A stretch of DNA of 64,000 nucleotides from Paenibacillus sp. SYP-B3998 (GCF_010820665.1 NZ_JAAIKC010000006.1:62001-126000), one strand, 5' to 3'. Positions 26,079-35,821 are shown, counted from the first letter of the stretch. The notes: a model not told the origin generated them from the sequence alone. Translations and numbers: made by a program.

Positions 26079-26195
26079 ATGATCACTCCATTAGTGTTTG
26101 TATGTTAAAGTATGTGTCCTTGATAGTTTTGTCCAAATGGCCCGGTTGTTTAACCAAGCATGATGAACTATACAACATCGCATACAATATGTACA

Positions 26196-26233
26196 GGAAA
26201 AAGCTCAGGCCTTTGTTTGGCTTGAGCTTTTCC
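26196..26233 (-). terminator. Terminator after ypsA
   Basis: On the minus strand GGAAAAGCTCAAGCC and GGCCTGAGCTTTTTCC form a long stem with one weak pair and a seven-base loop. It is 45 bp after the stop codon. Confidence 0.7.
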
Positions 26234-26277
26234 AATTTGCAAAATTAACGGCCTACCGCCCTGAGCGTCCTGCACGT

Positions 26278-26895
26278 CTAAATATCCATATAATCAAGTT
26301 CAACTCGTTCCGTTTGCTCGCTATACTCCTCTTGCTCTTCCCGTCCACTTTGCTCCTCAAGATCATCCTCGGCTATGTTTTGCAAATCAAGCGCGTTGAT
26401 ACTAAGGATTGGATAAATTTGCGTCGCAGCGATTTGCATCGCTTGCTTTTTCATAAATTTGGGCGATCCTTCGGTATCTTCATCATAGACAAGAAGTATG
26501 CCATCTGTATTTCGCAGCAGAAATTTGTCGCGTTCCTTGAATTGCCAAGGCCCTTCATATTTCGTTTTCGTTATACTGTTCACATAATCGACGCGTCCAA
26601 TGACGCTGTTATAGATGTTCTTTTTATCATCGCTCCACTTTTCCTCTTGCTCCAGAAAGGGAGTGATAACAGCAATTTTAAGCTCTTTATGAATTTGCTT
26701 GAGTTCCAACGCCGCTTCTGCGGCCCAGAGCTCTACACCCCATTGACCGCTAACAATGACCCATTCCAAACCTTCATCTATAAGGGCATGGAGTTTCTTT
26801 TTAATCGCTTTTTTGATAATGGCAATGCCTGGATGCTTCAATGAGAATATGCCAAGCTCAGACGCTTTATAACCCGTTATTAAAACCCGTTTCAA
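26278..26895 (-). CDS. ypsA: YpsA-family SLOG protein
   Basis: Cytoplasmic Rossmann-like protein of the DUF1273/SLOG family, about 205 residues. LKRVLITGYKASELGIF, the central DEGLEWVIVSGQWGVELWAAEAA, VITPFLEQEEKW and DGILLVYDEDTEGSPKFM follow Bacillus subtilis YpsA nearly block by block. YpsA affects cell division and oxidative stress in Firmicutes; SLOG proteins are expected to bind nucleotides or NAD-like ligands. The TTG at 26895 aligns with the family start and has AAGGTGG upstream; a GTG at 26919 is possible. The C-terminal 40 residues are Glu/Gln-rich and extend beyond the Bacillus protein. Confidence 0.85.
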   Translation of the reverse strand: MKRVLITGYKASELGIFSLKHPGIAIIKKAIKKKLHALIDEGLEWVIVSGQWGVELWAAEAALELKQIHKELKIAVITPFLEQEEKWSDDKKNIYNSVIGRVDYVNSITKTKYEGPWQFKERDKFLLRNTDGILLVYDEDTEGSPKFMKKQAMQIAATQIYPILSINALDLQNIAEDDLEEQSGREEQEEYSEQTERVELDYMDI

Positions 26896-27011
26896 TGGGG
26901 GGTACACCACCTTGTTCACAGTCCGTTTCAGGTTAGCATACTTGGTTTCGTTTATAAAGTCTTAATTTCTATTTGAGCCCAGTGTTCACAGCGTATCACC
27001 AGCCTGATACG

Positions 27012-28412
27012 TTAAAATTTGAAATACGCCCTTGCATTGTTATAAGAGATTCCTTCAACAAGCTGCTCCAGCAGTTCCTCGTCGTTCGGGAATTCGCCCG
27101 CTTCCACCCATTCTCCGAACAAGTTACAGAGAATTCTGCGGAAGTACTCATGTCTAGTATAGGACAAGAAGCTTCTCGAATCGGTCAGCATGCCTACGAA
27201 ACGCCCTAGCAAACCAAGGTTAGCTAACGTCTTCATCTGCTGGATCATGCCATCTCTTGTGTCATTGAACCACCATGCAGCTCCAAGCTGAATTTTGCCT
27301 GCGATACCATCTCCTTGGAAACTGCCCATGAGTGTGCCAAGAATATCGTTGTCACGAGGATTCAAGGAATACAGAATCGTTCTCGGCAGCGCATCGCCCA
27401 GGGCCAGAGAGGACAAAAGTCCTGTTAATGCGCTTGCCACCGGGCTATCATTCATGGAATCATAACCGGTATCGGGGCCTAACACACCGAACATCTTCCC
27501 ATTATTGTTCCGGGAAGCGTTGATGTGGTACTGCATCGCCCAATCGAGCTTGTTATAAATGCCGCCTAAAAATAGCAAAGTGTACGTCTTATATTTTTTT
27601 TCTTCGTCCAAACTAACCGCATTGCCTTGCAAGGCAGATTGAAAAATCAGTTCAACTTCTTCCTTCGTTGTGACTGCGAAAGGCACATAATCCAAAGCGT
27701 GGTCAGAAACTTTGCAGCCTACCGAATCGAAAAAATTCGCACGGCTCTCCAGCGCAGTCAACAAATCCTCGTAACCACGAATGGTCAGACCCGAAGCTTG
27801 CTCTAGTTGGCCAATCCATGGAAGGAACGTAGCGCGATTGATTTCCAGCGCCTTGTCTGGTCGGAAGGACGGAAGCACTTGCGTATCAAAGCCTTCGATG
27901 TCTTTGATTTTAATATGATATTCAAGTGAATCTACCGGATCATCTGTTGTACAAATGACGGTAACTTTGGATTTCGTAATTAAATCTCTGGCGCGCAAAT
28001 CGCCTTGTGCCAGCTTCGTATTCACCTTGTCCCAAATAACGGGCGCATTCTTTGCATTAATGACTTCATGAACATCAAAATACGTTTGCAGTTCCATATG
28101 GGACCAGTGATAAAGCGGATTGCCAATCGCCATTGGCAGCGTAGACGCCCAAGCAGCAAAACGGTCATAATCGCTTGCAGCGCCAGTGACGTTAATCTCC
28201 TCGACGCCATTTGCACGCATCATTCTCCACTTATAGTGGTCCCCGTACAACCAAGCTTCGGTTATAGTATTGAATTGTTTATTTTCATAAATTTCCTTCG
28301 GACTTAAATGGCAATGATAGTCAATAATCGGCAGATCCTTGGCAATCCCGTGAAACAAGCGAACAGCCGTATCATTCGTAAGCAAAAAATTTTCATCTAA
28401 GAATGTTTTCAT
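27012..28412 (-). CDS. uxaC: Glucuronate isomerase
   Basis: Converts D-glucuronate to D-fructuronate (and galacturonate to tagaturonate) in hexuronate catabolism. It belongs to the amidohydrolase superfamily and has about 466 residues. Visible are DYHCHLSPKEI with the metal-binding HxH, WRMMRANG, TTDDPVDSLEYH, FRPDKALEI and DSRSFLSYTRHEYFRR, all strong family matches. The start ATG at 28412 has AAAGGTGG upstream. No other uronate genes adjoin it, so the rest of the pathway must be elsewhere. Confidence 0.95.
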   Translation of the reverse strand: MKTFLDENFLLTNDTAVRLFHGIAKDLPIIDYHCHLSPKEIYENKQFNTITEAWLYGDHYKWRMMRANGVEEINVTGAASDYDRFAAWASTLPMAIGNPLYHWSHMELQTYFDVHEVINAKNAPVIWDKVNTKLAQGDLRARDLITKSKVTVICTTDDPVDSLEYHIKIKDIEGFDTQVLPSFRPDKALEINRATFLPWIGQLEQASGLTIRGYEDLLTALESRANFFDSVGCKVSDHALDYVPFAVTTKEEVELIFQSALQGNAVSLDEEKKYKTYTLLFLGGIYNKLDWAMQYHINASRNNNGKMFGVLGPDTGYDSMNDSPVASALTGLLSSLALGDALPRTILYSLNPRDNDILGTLMGSFQGDGIAGKIQLGAAWWFNDTRDGMIQQMKTLANLGLLGRFVGMLTDSRSFLSYTRHEYFRRILCNLFGEWVEAGEFPNDEELLEQLVEGISYNNARAYFKF

Positions 28413-28544
28413 GAAGCAAATTCCCACCTTTCTCAACTGCATGATCTGCTGTCTATTTTAGCCGAGTCCTATTCAAAAATCTTGTGATTTTTTGCTTTCC
28501 TTTTGTAAAATATGCAGATCTTGACCTTCATTCAATTCGCCAAA
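28413..28544. other. Divergent control region, uxaC side
   Basis: AT-rich stretch upstream of uxaC. I see the uxaC ribosome binding site but no convincing CcpA or ExuR-type operator. Confidence 0.35.
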
Positions 28545-28554
28545 TTTCGACAAA
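28545..28554 (+). promoter_or_regulatory. Spo0A-box-like site before the chemoreceptor/NRPS promoter
   Basis: TTTCGACAAA is the reverse complement of TTTGTCGAAA, with an exact TGTCGAA core. It ends five bases before the -35 element of the promoter at 28560, the place from which Spo0A acts at sigma-A promoters in Bacillus. Confidence 0.5.
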
Positions 28555-28559
28555 CCATT

Positions 28560-28589
28560 TTGACATTATTTTTCATCTAATGTTATAAT
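28560..28589 (+). promoter_or_regulatory. Consensus sigma-A promoter for chemoreceptor/NRPS operon
   Basis: TTGACA at 28560-28565 and TATAAT at 28584-28589 are both exact, separated by 18 bp. It lies about 130 bp upstream of the chemoreceptor start, leaving a leader of roughly 120 bases. Confidence 0.8.
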
Positions 28590-28718
28590 TTTCATTTATA
28601 TCAGACTTGTCATAAATCGTTATAGAAATATCCAATTTTTAGGAAGTTGGGGTGGTAAATTAAGCATTTGAAGTACCCGTTAGACCTTGCTTTTAATAAA
28701 CTTTTGGAGGTAATTTTT

Positions 28719-30473
28719 ATGAAAAAAAGATCACGCATGTCGTTTTTCACAAAAAATCTATTGCTTTCCTCAGTAAACATTTTTTTGATTGGGATGCTAT
28801 TAATCGTTTCTAGCTATTTTATTCAAAAGAGTATTCTCATCACCCAGCTCCAAAACCAAATAAAGACAGTAACTGAGGCGTGGGCTAAACAAATTGACAC
28901 TGGACAAATCCAAAAAGCAATTGCTGAAAAAAGCTATAAAGGTCCAGTTCAAACTGAATTACGTACATTAATGGACTCTGTAAGTAAATATAATCCAAGT
29001 ATCGCGCAAGCTTATGTATTCGGTACAGAGCTGCAGGATGGCAATAAAACTTCACTTATCGCAGTACCTACGCACCTCGTTGAACCGTTGGAGCAAGCCA
29101 AATTGAACATCGGCGATATGTATGAACAACCGAAAGTCGTTGTGAACACGGTTCAAAAGATGCTGGATACGAATGCGCCTGCTCTTTCTGACTATTACAC
29201 AGACGATCTTGGCATTTGGACAACGATCACCTACCCAATCAAGGATGCCAGTGGCAAAACTTTTGCTTATTTCGCCGTAGATACGGATGCTCGCGCGATT
29301 CCTGATGGCTTGCATAAGCTGCTCATTAACGGTATTTCAATTCTCTTAGGATTTCTGGTCATCATCTTACTCATTCAATACTTCATTGTCCGTAAAACGC
29401 TGTCTCCGATTAAAGCATTGATTCACGGTATTGAAGAAGTAAGCAGCGGTAACCTTGATGTGCAAATCGCGGTCGGCAAGGACGATCTCGGTATTATTAA
29501 TGAGAAATTTAACACCATGGTGCGAACAATCAATCACATGATGGTCAAAGTTCAGGAAATGTCTGTCCAAGTCGCAACGTCTGCCAAAGGACTCTATACT
29601 TCCTCGGAAGAGAACACGGAACATGTTGATAAAATAAACACGAATATGAAAAAGATCGCAAACAGTATCACCTATCAAGAGAAATCCAGCTCTGAGGGAT
29701 CCCGGGCGATATCCGAAATGGCTACTGTCATTCAAACAATCGCATTCAGCTCTTCTACGCTTTCTGACGAGGCTAACCACGTTGAGAATAAATCTGCTGA
29801 AGGCGATTTAATGGTGAAAAAGATGGCTGATCAGATGCAGCTAATTACGGATTTTGTGAAAGAGACATCCGATACCGTTACTTTGCTCGACCGTCGTTCC
29901 CAAGAAATCGGAAATATTCTGGACATCATTACCGGCATTGCGAATCAAACGAATCTACTGGCCCTGAATGCGGCAATCGAAGCCTCCCGCGTTGGAGAGC
30001 ATGGCAGAGGGTTTGCCGTTGTCGCTGGAGAAGTGCGCAAGTTAGCGGAACAATCCCAGCAATCGGCTAATCAAATATCTGCCTTAATTACAGAAATTCA
30101 AGGTGGCATTCATCAGGCTGCCCAATCTATGAGTCATGGCAATCTGGTTGTAACTGAGGGGATGACCATAGCCAAACAAACAGGTCATTTATTCACTGAA
30201 ATTTTACATGCCACGAAAGAAGTTTCTGGACAAATTCAAGGAGTTTCCAGTGCGGCCCAAGAAATGTCTGCTGGAACCGAAGAGATTTCAGCTAGCGCAG
30301 ATGAATTGAATCAAGCGGTCAGTCAAACGGCAGCAAGCGCGAACGAGATCACTCATTCTATTGAAGAGCAGAAGCATTATATGGAAACGATCGTAAATTC
30401 GTCTAATCAATTGTCTGCTACAGCGGACGAGCTGAAAGAATTAATGAAGCAATTCCGAGTCAAGAAAATATAA
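28719..30473 (+). CDS. Methyl-accepting chemotaxis protein
   Basis: Membrane chemoreceptor of about 584 residues. It has a first membrane segment (about 14-34), an extracellular sensor of about 165 residues that resembles a single Cache/PAS-like fold, a second segment (about 200-223), HAMP (about 224-278) and a methyl-accepting coiled coil with tip [21 protein letters not shown] near residue 410. The ATG at 28719 follows GGAGGTAA. The next gene, a large adenylation-carrier-reductase enzyme, starts 16 bp after this stop with no terminator between, so the two are probably one transcript. The ligand is unknown; a link to that enzyme's product or substrate is an inference. Confidence 0.9.
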   Translation: MKKRSRMSFFTKNLLLSSVNIFLIGMLLIVSSYFIQKSILITQLQNQIKTVTEAWAKQIDTGQIQKAIAEKSYKGPVQTELRTLMDSVSKYNPSIAQAYVFGTELQDGNKTSLIAVPTHLVEPLEQAKLNIGDMYEQPKVVVNTVQKMLDTNAPALSDYYTDDLGIWTTITYPIKDASGKTFAYFAVDTDARAIPDGLHKLLINGISILLGFLVIILLIQYFIVRKTLSPIKALIHGIEEVSSGNLDVQIAVGKDDLGIINEKFNTMVRTINHMMVKVQEMSVQVATSAKGLYTSSEENTEHVDKINTNMKKIANSITYQEKSSSEGSRAISEMATVIQTIAFSSSTLSDEANHVENKSAEGDLMVKKMADQMQLITDFVKETSDTVTLLDRRSQEIGNILDIITGIANQTNLLALNAAIEASRVGEHGRGFAVVAGEVRKLAEQSQQSANQISALITEIQGGIHQAAQSMSHGNLVVTEGMTIAKQTGHLFTEILHATKEVSGQIQGVSSAAQEMSAGTEEISASADELNQAVSQTAASANEITHSIEEQKHYMETIVNSSNQLSATADELKELMKQFRVKKI

Positions 30474-30489
30474 CCTGGAGGGCCATACA

Positions 30490-33400
30490 ATGACGCTATT
30501 TAAATCGCCCTCCCCTCTTTCTAATCAATCCGACACTCCTGTCCTTCAGATACCGTTTGATGGAAAGCGCGAATTCCGCACCTTCCAAGTGGACACTCTG
30601 CAGGTCTCGTTGGACGATACGCTGAACCAGAAGCTATTACAACGAGTTGGACATGACGGAGGGGCCATAGATCCTCTATCCTTGTTCCTAACTGTCTATG
30701 TGTCATGGATATATCGATTATCGGGGGAAAATGACATTCGGGTAGGCACTTCGGGCGGACTTCATTCCGCCTTGGTTCCTATCCAAGTATCCATGCAAGA
30801 AAATGATCAATTTCAAAAGCTTAGGCATGCTATTACCAAGCAGTTAGCCACTCCAATCCTGCCTGAGGATTCATTCATCGATACAATCTTTGTCGTAAAT
30901 GAACAGGTCGAGATGAAGCAGCCATTCTTGCTAGGCTGGCATATCATCACCAGTGGAAATCAATGGAACCTTCAGGTTAGCTATGATAAATCCTTATGGA
31001 AAGAAACCACTATACAACGTTATATCCATATTTATAACAAACTACTAGAAGCTGCTTTAGATAATGAATATCTACCTATCGGAGCGGTCCCTATTTTATC
31101 GTATGACGAGATCGCACTGTACCAAAGCTTGAACGACACAGCCTTTGAATACCCTCGTAATCGAACGATGCACCAGCTATTTGAGGATATCGCACTGGCG
31201 CATGGAGAGCGACCCGCTCTTTCTTCATTGTCAGGGATATACAGCTACAAATCGCTCAATGAGAAAGCGAACCAAGTTGCCCGCCTCCTCCTGAATAAAG
31301 GGCTGCATAAGGGAGATTTTGTTGCTATTTTCATGGAGAGAAGCCTGGAAACAATCATTAGTATACTGGGTATTCTCAAGGCTGGCGGCGTGTATGTGCC
31401 TGTTGATCCTGAATATCCGCAAGAACGCATCAGCTACATGATGGAGGATACGAACTGCCGCTTTATGCTCACGAAAGCTCCTTATTTGGAAAAGTCTAAT
31501 CAACTAGGCAGTGAATTACCTGCTACATTTGAGATTATGCTCGTGGATGAAGGACTCGATTGCTTGGAGAAGACCAATCCAGAGGTTGAGGTACAGCCTG
31601 AGGATCTTGCTTATATTATTTATACATCAGGTTCTACAGGTAAACCCAAGGGAACGCTGCTTGCTCATGAAGGAGTCGTCAATTTAGGCACCTTCATAAG
31701 GCACACCTTTCAGATTACCGAACATGATGTGTTGACCCAATTCGCAACTTTTAGTTTCGATGCCTCTGTCTGGGAAACGATTAGCGCTCTATTCAGCGGG
31801 GCTCATCTTGTCTTATTAGGAGCCGAAGAGCGTATCTCCGTTGAAGCCTTCGCTGATGCCGTTGAAAGAACGCGCGCTACAATTATTCCTGCCGTGCCTA
31901 CCGTCTTCTTCAATCAACTGGCTATGCATCTCTCTGAAGAAGGCTACCGCAAACTGTCAACTGTGAAACAAATCATGACAGCAGGCGAAGCGCTTTATGG
32001 CGAACAGGTCCGTGCTTTTCAGCGCAAATGCAGCGAGCAAATCGACATCTATAACTTATACGGTCCCACAGAGTGCACGGTTGGAGCCACCTTTCATCGC
32101 GTGAGTGGACTCATTCCCGAGGAATTAACACATATTCCAATTGGTAAGCCCAATGGCAACTATCGTGTTTACATCGTGAATGAAGAGCAGCAGCTGTGTC
32201 CGATCCATGTTCCAGGTGAGCTGTACATCTCGACGATTGGCCTCGCTAAAGGCTATTTGAATCAGCCTGATAAAACAGCCAGCGCCTTCACCGCCAGTCC
32301 TTTTGCAGCGGATGAAAGGGTCTATCGAACTGGAGACATTGTGAAGCTGCTGGAAGACGGTACGATTGAGTATGTCACTCGGAGAGACTCCCAGATTAAA
32401 ATCCGCGGTCATCGGATTGAGATTGGTGCCATTGAAGATAGCTTCGCGAAATTCCCGAACGTACATAGCGCCGCGGTCATCCCTAGAAAAGACAACAACG
32501 GCCAAAATATGCTGGTTGGTTACTTTACTTCCATGAATGGAAGTCGTATAGAGCCAACGGCCATCAAGAAGTTTTTGAACGAAAAGCTGCCTGCGTACTA
32601 TGTACCGCGTTCAATTTGCCAATTAGAGACCATGCCACTTTCACCTACTGGCAAAATTGAGCGGAAGCTGCTGGCTACCTTTGAGCTAATCGAGGAACAG
32701 GAGCAGTTGTCTGCCTCTTATGCGGCATTGACCGAATTACAACAGCAAATTGCCGCTGCTTGGAAAGACGTTCTTGGCGTGCAATCCGCCAATGCTCAGG
32801 ACGATTTCTTCCTCATCGGAGGAGACTCCCTTGATGTCATTCAGGTGCTTGTCCACTTGAAGCCCCTGTATCCGGCCTTAACAATTAATGATTTGTTTCA
32901 GTATAAAACGATGGAACAATTGGCCACACGTATGGAACAGGTATCTGAAGTCGCGGCAACGGCAACGATGCTTGACGCCAAGCTGGAAAAGCTGGATCAT
33001 CAGCATGCAGCAATTAAAGTCCTTAACGAGCATCCCGTCATAGCGACAACAACAGCTTTCCAGAACCAAGCTGATACACCACCTGCTAATGTCCTTCTCA
33101 CAGGCGCATCTGGCTATCTCGGCTCTCATATCCTGTATGAAGTCCTGATCCGCAGTCATGCACAGGTGCATGCGCTAGTGCGCAACACGTCTTCCCTGAC
33201 AGGAATGGACAGACTTCAAGAGATCATGACGCACTACTTTGGCGAAGATGTGCTTACGCTTATGGAAGGACGCGTTCACGTGCTGGAAGGTAATTTGGAG
33301 CAGCCGCGCCTGGGCTTACAAGAAGCGGACTATACGAAGCTATCTCAGTGTGTCCAAGCCATCTTCCACGCTGCGGCTGACGTTCGGCATTTCGGGGACA

Positions 33401-34224
33401 ATGACCAATTCGACAGAACGAATGTGCAAGGCACACGCCATCTCTTAGAGCTAGCCGAATCTCGAAAGGGCATTCGATTCCATCACGTTTCAACGATCAG
33501 TGTGCCTGAGGATCTCGCACATAGCGGGCATTGGGACGAAGTAGAATTGTCTGGGGAAATGCCTTCTGGGCTTCACCTTGCTAACGTATATAGCGACAGT
33601 AAGCTGCAAGCGGAGAAACTTGTGCTGGATTCCTCCAAAAGAGGGCTTGCCGTGACCTTATATCGTCCTGGCAATTTAACCTGCCATTCCGAAAACGGCC
33701 GCTTCCAACGCAATATTGACAGCAATTCTTTTTATCGCATGATCAAGGCGATGCTGCTGCTTGGCAAAGCGCCCAAAGCGAACTGGTACGTTGACTTTAC
33801 GCCCATTGATTATGGGAGTAAAGCGATGGTGGAACTTGCTTTTCAACCCGAGACAATCGGTCAAGTGCTTCATATCTGCAATCCGAATCAAATCCTGTAT
33901 ACCGATTTGATTCAAATGATTAATGCTTGTGGTTACCCGGTGGAAACGATGGATTTCGCTTCGTATACCAAATGGCTGCTTGATCCGACTATACCTAAGG
34001 ATCGAGCCGCTCTGCAATTAGCCATGGCCCAGCTGGAGGGCGATGGAGCCAAAGATTCGATCTATCAGTACGGGTGTCCGGCAACCTCAGCCTTCTTGGC
34101 CGGTACCTCAGTAAGCTGCAAGGAGATAGATTTAACTTTCATCCAATCCATGATCGCTTATGCGGTGAATATCGAATATTTCCCAAAACCTTCAAACGTC
34201 TCTAGTATGGCGACCCTGTTCTAA
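30490..34224 (+). CDS. NRPS-like adenylation-carrier-thioester reductase with truncated condensation domain
   Basis: Single-module enzyme of 1244 residues. Residues 1-215 resemble only the C-terminal lobe of a condensation domain (LFLTVYVSWIYRLSGENDI) and lack HHxxxDG. The adenylation domain (about 220-735) has YIIYTSGSTGKPKG (about 375), FDASVWE (about 422), YGPTE (about 523), YRTGD, IKIRGHRIE and PTGKIERK. The carrier domain has the phosphopantetheine Ser in GGDSLD (about 780). The reductase domain (about 865-1244) has TGASGYLGSH and the catalytic YSDSK (about 1033). Such enzymes activate an amino or carboxylic acid, tether it and release it reductively as aldehyde or alcohol using NADPH, as fungal Lys2 does. 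By hand alignment the specificity residues are D-A-W-P-M-A-L-V-G-K, suggesting a hydrophobic substrate. GGAGGG precedes the ATG. No phosphopantetheinyl transferase is nearby. Confidence 0.9.
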   Translation: MTLFKSPSPLSNQSDTPVLQIPFDGKREFRTFQVDTLQVSLDDTLNQKLLQRVGHDGGAIDPLSLFLTVYVSWIYRLSGENDIRVGTSGGLHSALVPIQVSMQENDQFQKLRHAITKQLATPILPEDSFIDTIFVVNEQVEMKQPFLLGWHIITSGNQWNLQVSYDKSLWKETTIQRYIHIYNKLLEAALDNEYLPIGAVPILSYDEIALYQSLNDTAFEYPRNRTMHQLFEDIALAHGERPALSSLSGIYSYKSLNEKANQVARLLLNKGLHKGDFVAIFMERSLETIISILGILKAGGVYVPVDPEYPQERISYMMEDTNCRFMLTKAPYLEKSNQLGSELPATFEIMLVDEGLDCLEKTNPEVEVQPEDLAYIIYTSGSTGKPKGTLLAHEGVVNLGTFIRHTFQITEHDVLTQFATFSFDASVWETISALFSGAHLVLLGAEERISVEAFADAVERTRATIIPAVPTVFFNQLAMHLSEEGYRKLSTVKQIMTAGEALYGEQVRAFQRKCSEQIDIYNLYGPTECTVGATFHRVSGLIPEELTHIPIGKPNGNYRVYIVNEEQQLCPIHVPGELYISTIGLAKGYLNQPDKTASAFTASPFAADERVYRTGDIVKLLEDGTIEYVTRRDSQIKIRGHRIEIGAIEDSFAKFPNVHSAAVIPRKDNNGQNMLVGYFTSMNGSRIEPTAIKKFLNEKLPAYYVPRSICQLETMPLSPTGKIERKLLATFELIEEQEQLSASYAALTELQQQIAAAWKDVLGVQSANAQDDFFLIGGDSLDVIQVLVHLKPLYPALTINDLFQYKTMEQLATRMEQVSEVAATATMLDAKLEKLDHQHAAIKVLNEHPVIATTTAFQNQADTPPANVLLTGASGYLGSHILYEVLIRSHAQVHALVRNTSSLTGMDRLQEIMTHYFGEDVLTLMEGRVHVLEGNLEQPRLGLQEADYTKLSQCVQAIFHAAADVRHFGDNDQFDRTNVQGTRHLLELAESRKGIRFHHVSTISVPEDLAHSGHWDEVELSGEMPSGLHLANVYSDSKLQAEKLVLDSSKRGLAVTLYRPGNLTCHSENGRFQRNIDSNSFYRMIKAMLLLGKAPKANWYVDFTPIDYGSKAMVELAFQPETIGQVLHICNPNQILYTDLIQMINACGYPVETMDFASYTKWLLDPTIPKDRAALQLAMAQLEGDGAKDSIYQYGCPATSAFLAGTSVSCKEIDLTFIQSMIAYAVNIEYFPKPSNVSSMATLF

Positions 34225-34243
34225 GCCGTCCTTGACTAAAGGT

Positions 34244-34282
34244 AGCGAGCCTCTTTCACATGTACCATGAAAGGGGCTCGCT
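34244..34282 (+). terminator. Hairpin after the NRPS-like gene
   Basis: AGCGAGCCTCTTTCA and TGAAAGGGGCTCGCT pair over 15 bases with one G-U pair and a nine-base loop. The T-run after it is short. Confidence 0.6.
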
Positions 34283-34323
34283 GCCTTCATACTTTTCCAA
34301 CTCCTACATGTCAGGCTTTGTGT

Positions 34324-35274
34324 TTAAGGGATTGGCTGCCCTACGTCCGTCCCTGCATGTATTTCCTCCGGCCATGTTTCGGAAACGCTTGGCACATGCC
34401 GCGGCTTATAGTTAATGACATCCGAGGAAGATATCGATACGTAGATCCTCCCTCTTAGGGCCGCTGCTCTGATTAAGATAGGCTGGTTATAGTTGTTCGT
34501 GAAGCTAAAGTCAGGTCCCCCCCAGTTCACGGTCGCATCCCGTCCTGGCGGAACATAAGGGACTGACCTGCTGTGGGAATAACGCTCAATCACCTGCAAG
34601 CCCGCTCGATCAACCGCATTAAAAAGGGTTGAAGAAATTTGACAAATCCCTCCACCGATCCCTTCCGAGTACTCACCGCGCACAATAACCTTTGCTTGCT
34701 TGTACCCTCTAGTCGCCGTTCTGATCCCAACAACTTCGTTAAAGGAAAACGTTTTGCCTGGTAAGACCACGTAATTATTAATAGCCCTAGCAGCCAAACC
34801 GATATTATGGAAGCGATTTTTGTTATTGGGATTAAAATAGGTCACATAATATCCAATGGGGTTTACACGGATATTGGCCAACATCTCACTATCTACGTTC
34901 GGATAAATTGCTAATTGCGGCACTTCAAATTGCAAAGGCCCTTGACCATAGTAATGATCGTAGAACTTCTTTTCAAAAGCTTGGCGATCCAGCTTCGCCC
35001 CCGTTATTTCACGGACAATATTGCCAGCATCGTTAATGGATGCATTGACTGGTTTTCGGTAAACCTTTTTTTCTATTTCGGTCATTAAACGGTCTAATTG
35101 ATCAAGAGCGACAATCGGCACATCAATCAACTGAACTGAATATTGCGCTCGATCCATAGTTGCGATACGTTTCCCGCTTTCTTCGGTAATTATCGAATTG
35201 GGTAGTTCATTTTGTTGTAAGAAAAGAACCAAGCCTGCGATCCAACCATAATTCACGAATTCATACACCCCCAC
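34324..35274 (-). CDS. VanW-family protein
   Basis: Protein of up to 316 residues with a VanW domain in its C-terminal half. VLPGKTFSFNEVVG, GGGICQISSTLFNA, YSHSRSVPYVPPGRDATVNW and FTNNYNQPILI are clear matches. The N-terminal part resembles the peptidoglycan-associated PG-binding-4 region of YoaR-type proteins. VanW is named from glycopeptide-resistance clusters but its chromosomal relatives have no settled function. A short hydrophobic stretch (WIAGLVLFLQ) near the start may be a weak membrane anchor. The start is uncertain: GTG at 35274, or GTG at 35256 with GGGGGTG nine bases upstream. No other resistance genes are present. Confidence 0.8.
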   Translation of the reverse strand: MGVYEFVNYGWIAGLVLFLQQNELPNSIITEESGKRIATMDRAQYSVQLIDVPIVALDQLDRLMTEIEKKVYRKPVNASINDAGNIVREITGAKLDRQAFEKKFYDHYYGQGPLQFEVPQLAIYPNVDSEMLANIRVNPIGYYVTYFNPNNKNRFHNIGLAARAINNYVVLPGKTFSFNEVVGIRTATRGYKQAKVIVRGEYSEGIGGGICQISSTLFNAVDRAGLQVIERYSHSRSVPYVPPGRDATVNWGGPDFSFTNNYNQPILIRAAALRGRIYVSISSSDVINYKPRHVPSVSETWPEEIHAGTDVGQPIP

Positions 35275-35437
35275 CCACTATTGTAAACAATTGAAAACAT
35301 TCCATACTATGTAAATCAGGTTTCCTTAATCGATATTTGTAAAAAAATTCCTTGTATAAAAAGGTTGAACCCAAACCTGATTATTCTTATAATAGAAGGC
35401 TGATCGTCGTAAAGAGAATGGCAAGGAGTGGATAGAT

Positions 35438-35821
35438 GTGCCACGTAAGCCTGATGGCATTAATCGTGTATATGTTCGTTGCCCTGCATGCAGATGGTAT
35501 GGGAAACGCCCAGAAACAGCGCTAGGCAACTGCTTGCGTTGCGAGAAACCCGTTAAACCGCAGACTGAAGTACCTAAAGCTGCATATCCGATCGAAAGAA
35601 CTCGCAGAATCTGGGATGTCAAAAACCCAGCCTTATACAATTTAATTGTATCGAATGGTCTTCGTCTTTCTGAGTTTGCTGAATTGATCGGTGTTTCCGT
35701 TAGAATGGTAGAGCGGTACGTTTATCAAGGATCTTATCCCAAAGAACCTGTACGGCAGCGTATGGCTGATCTCTTTGATTGCCCGCAAGAGCAATGCTTC
35801 CCTAGTGAAAATAACGAATAG
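35438..35821 (+). CDS. Zinc-ribbon and HTH protein
   Basis: Small protein of 127 residues. The N-terminus has two Cys pairs (CPAC and CLRC, about 18 residues apart) that should form a zinc ribbon. The C-terminal half resembles an XRE-type helix-turn-helix (LRLSEFAELIGVSVRMVERYVYQG). It may be a DNA-binding regulator; I do not recognise a named family. The GTG start has AAGGAG nine bases upstream. It diverges from the VanW gene. A long inverted repeat begins inside its last codons and acts as its terminator. Confidence 0.72.
   Translation: MPRKPDGINRVYVRCPACRWYGKRPETALGNCLRCEKPVKPQTEVPKAAYPIERTRRIWDVKNPALYNLIVSNGLRLSEFAELIGVSVRMVERYVYQGSYPKEPVRQRMADLFDCPQEQCFPSENNE

Noticed and set aside
35282-35315. 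Two TGTAAA motifs between VanW and HTH genes as a PhoP box
   Set aside because: They are 28 bp apart, not a multiple of 11.
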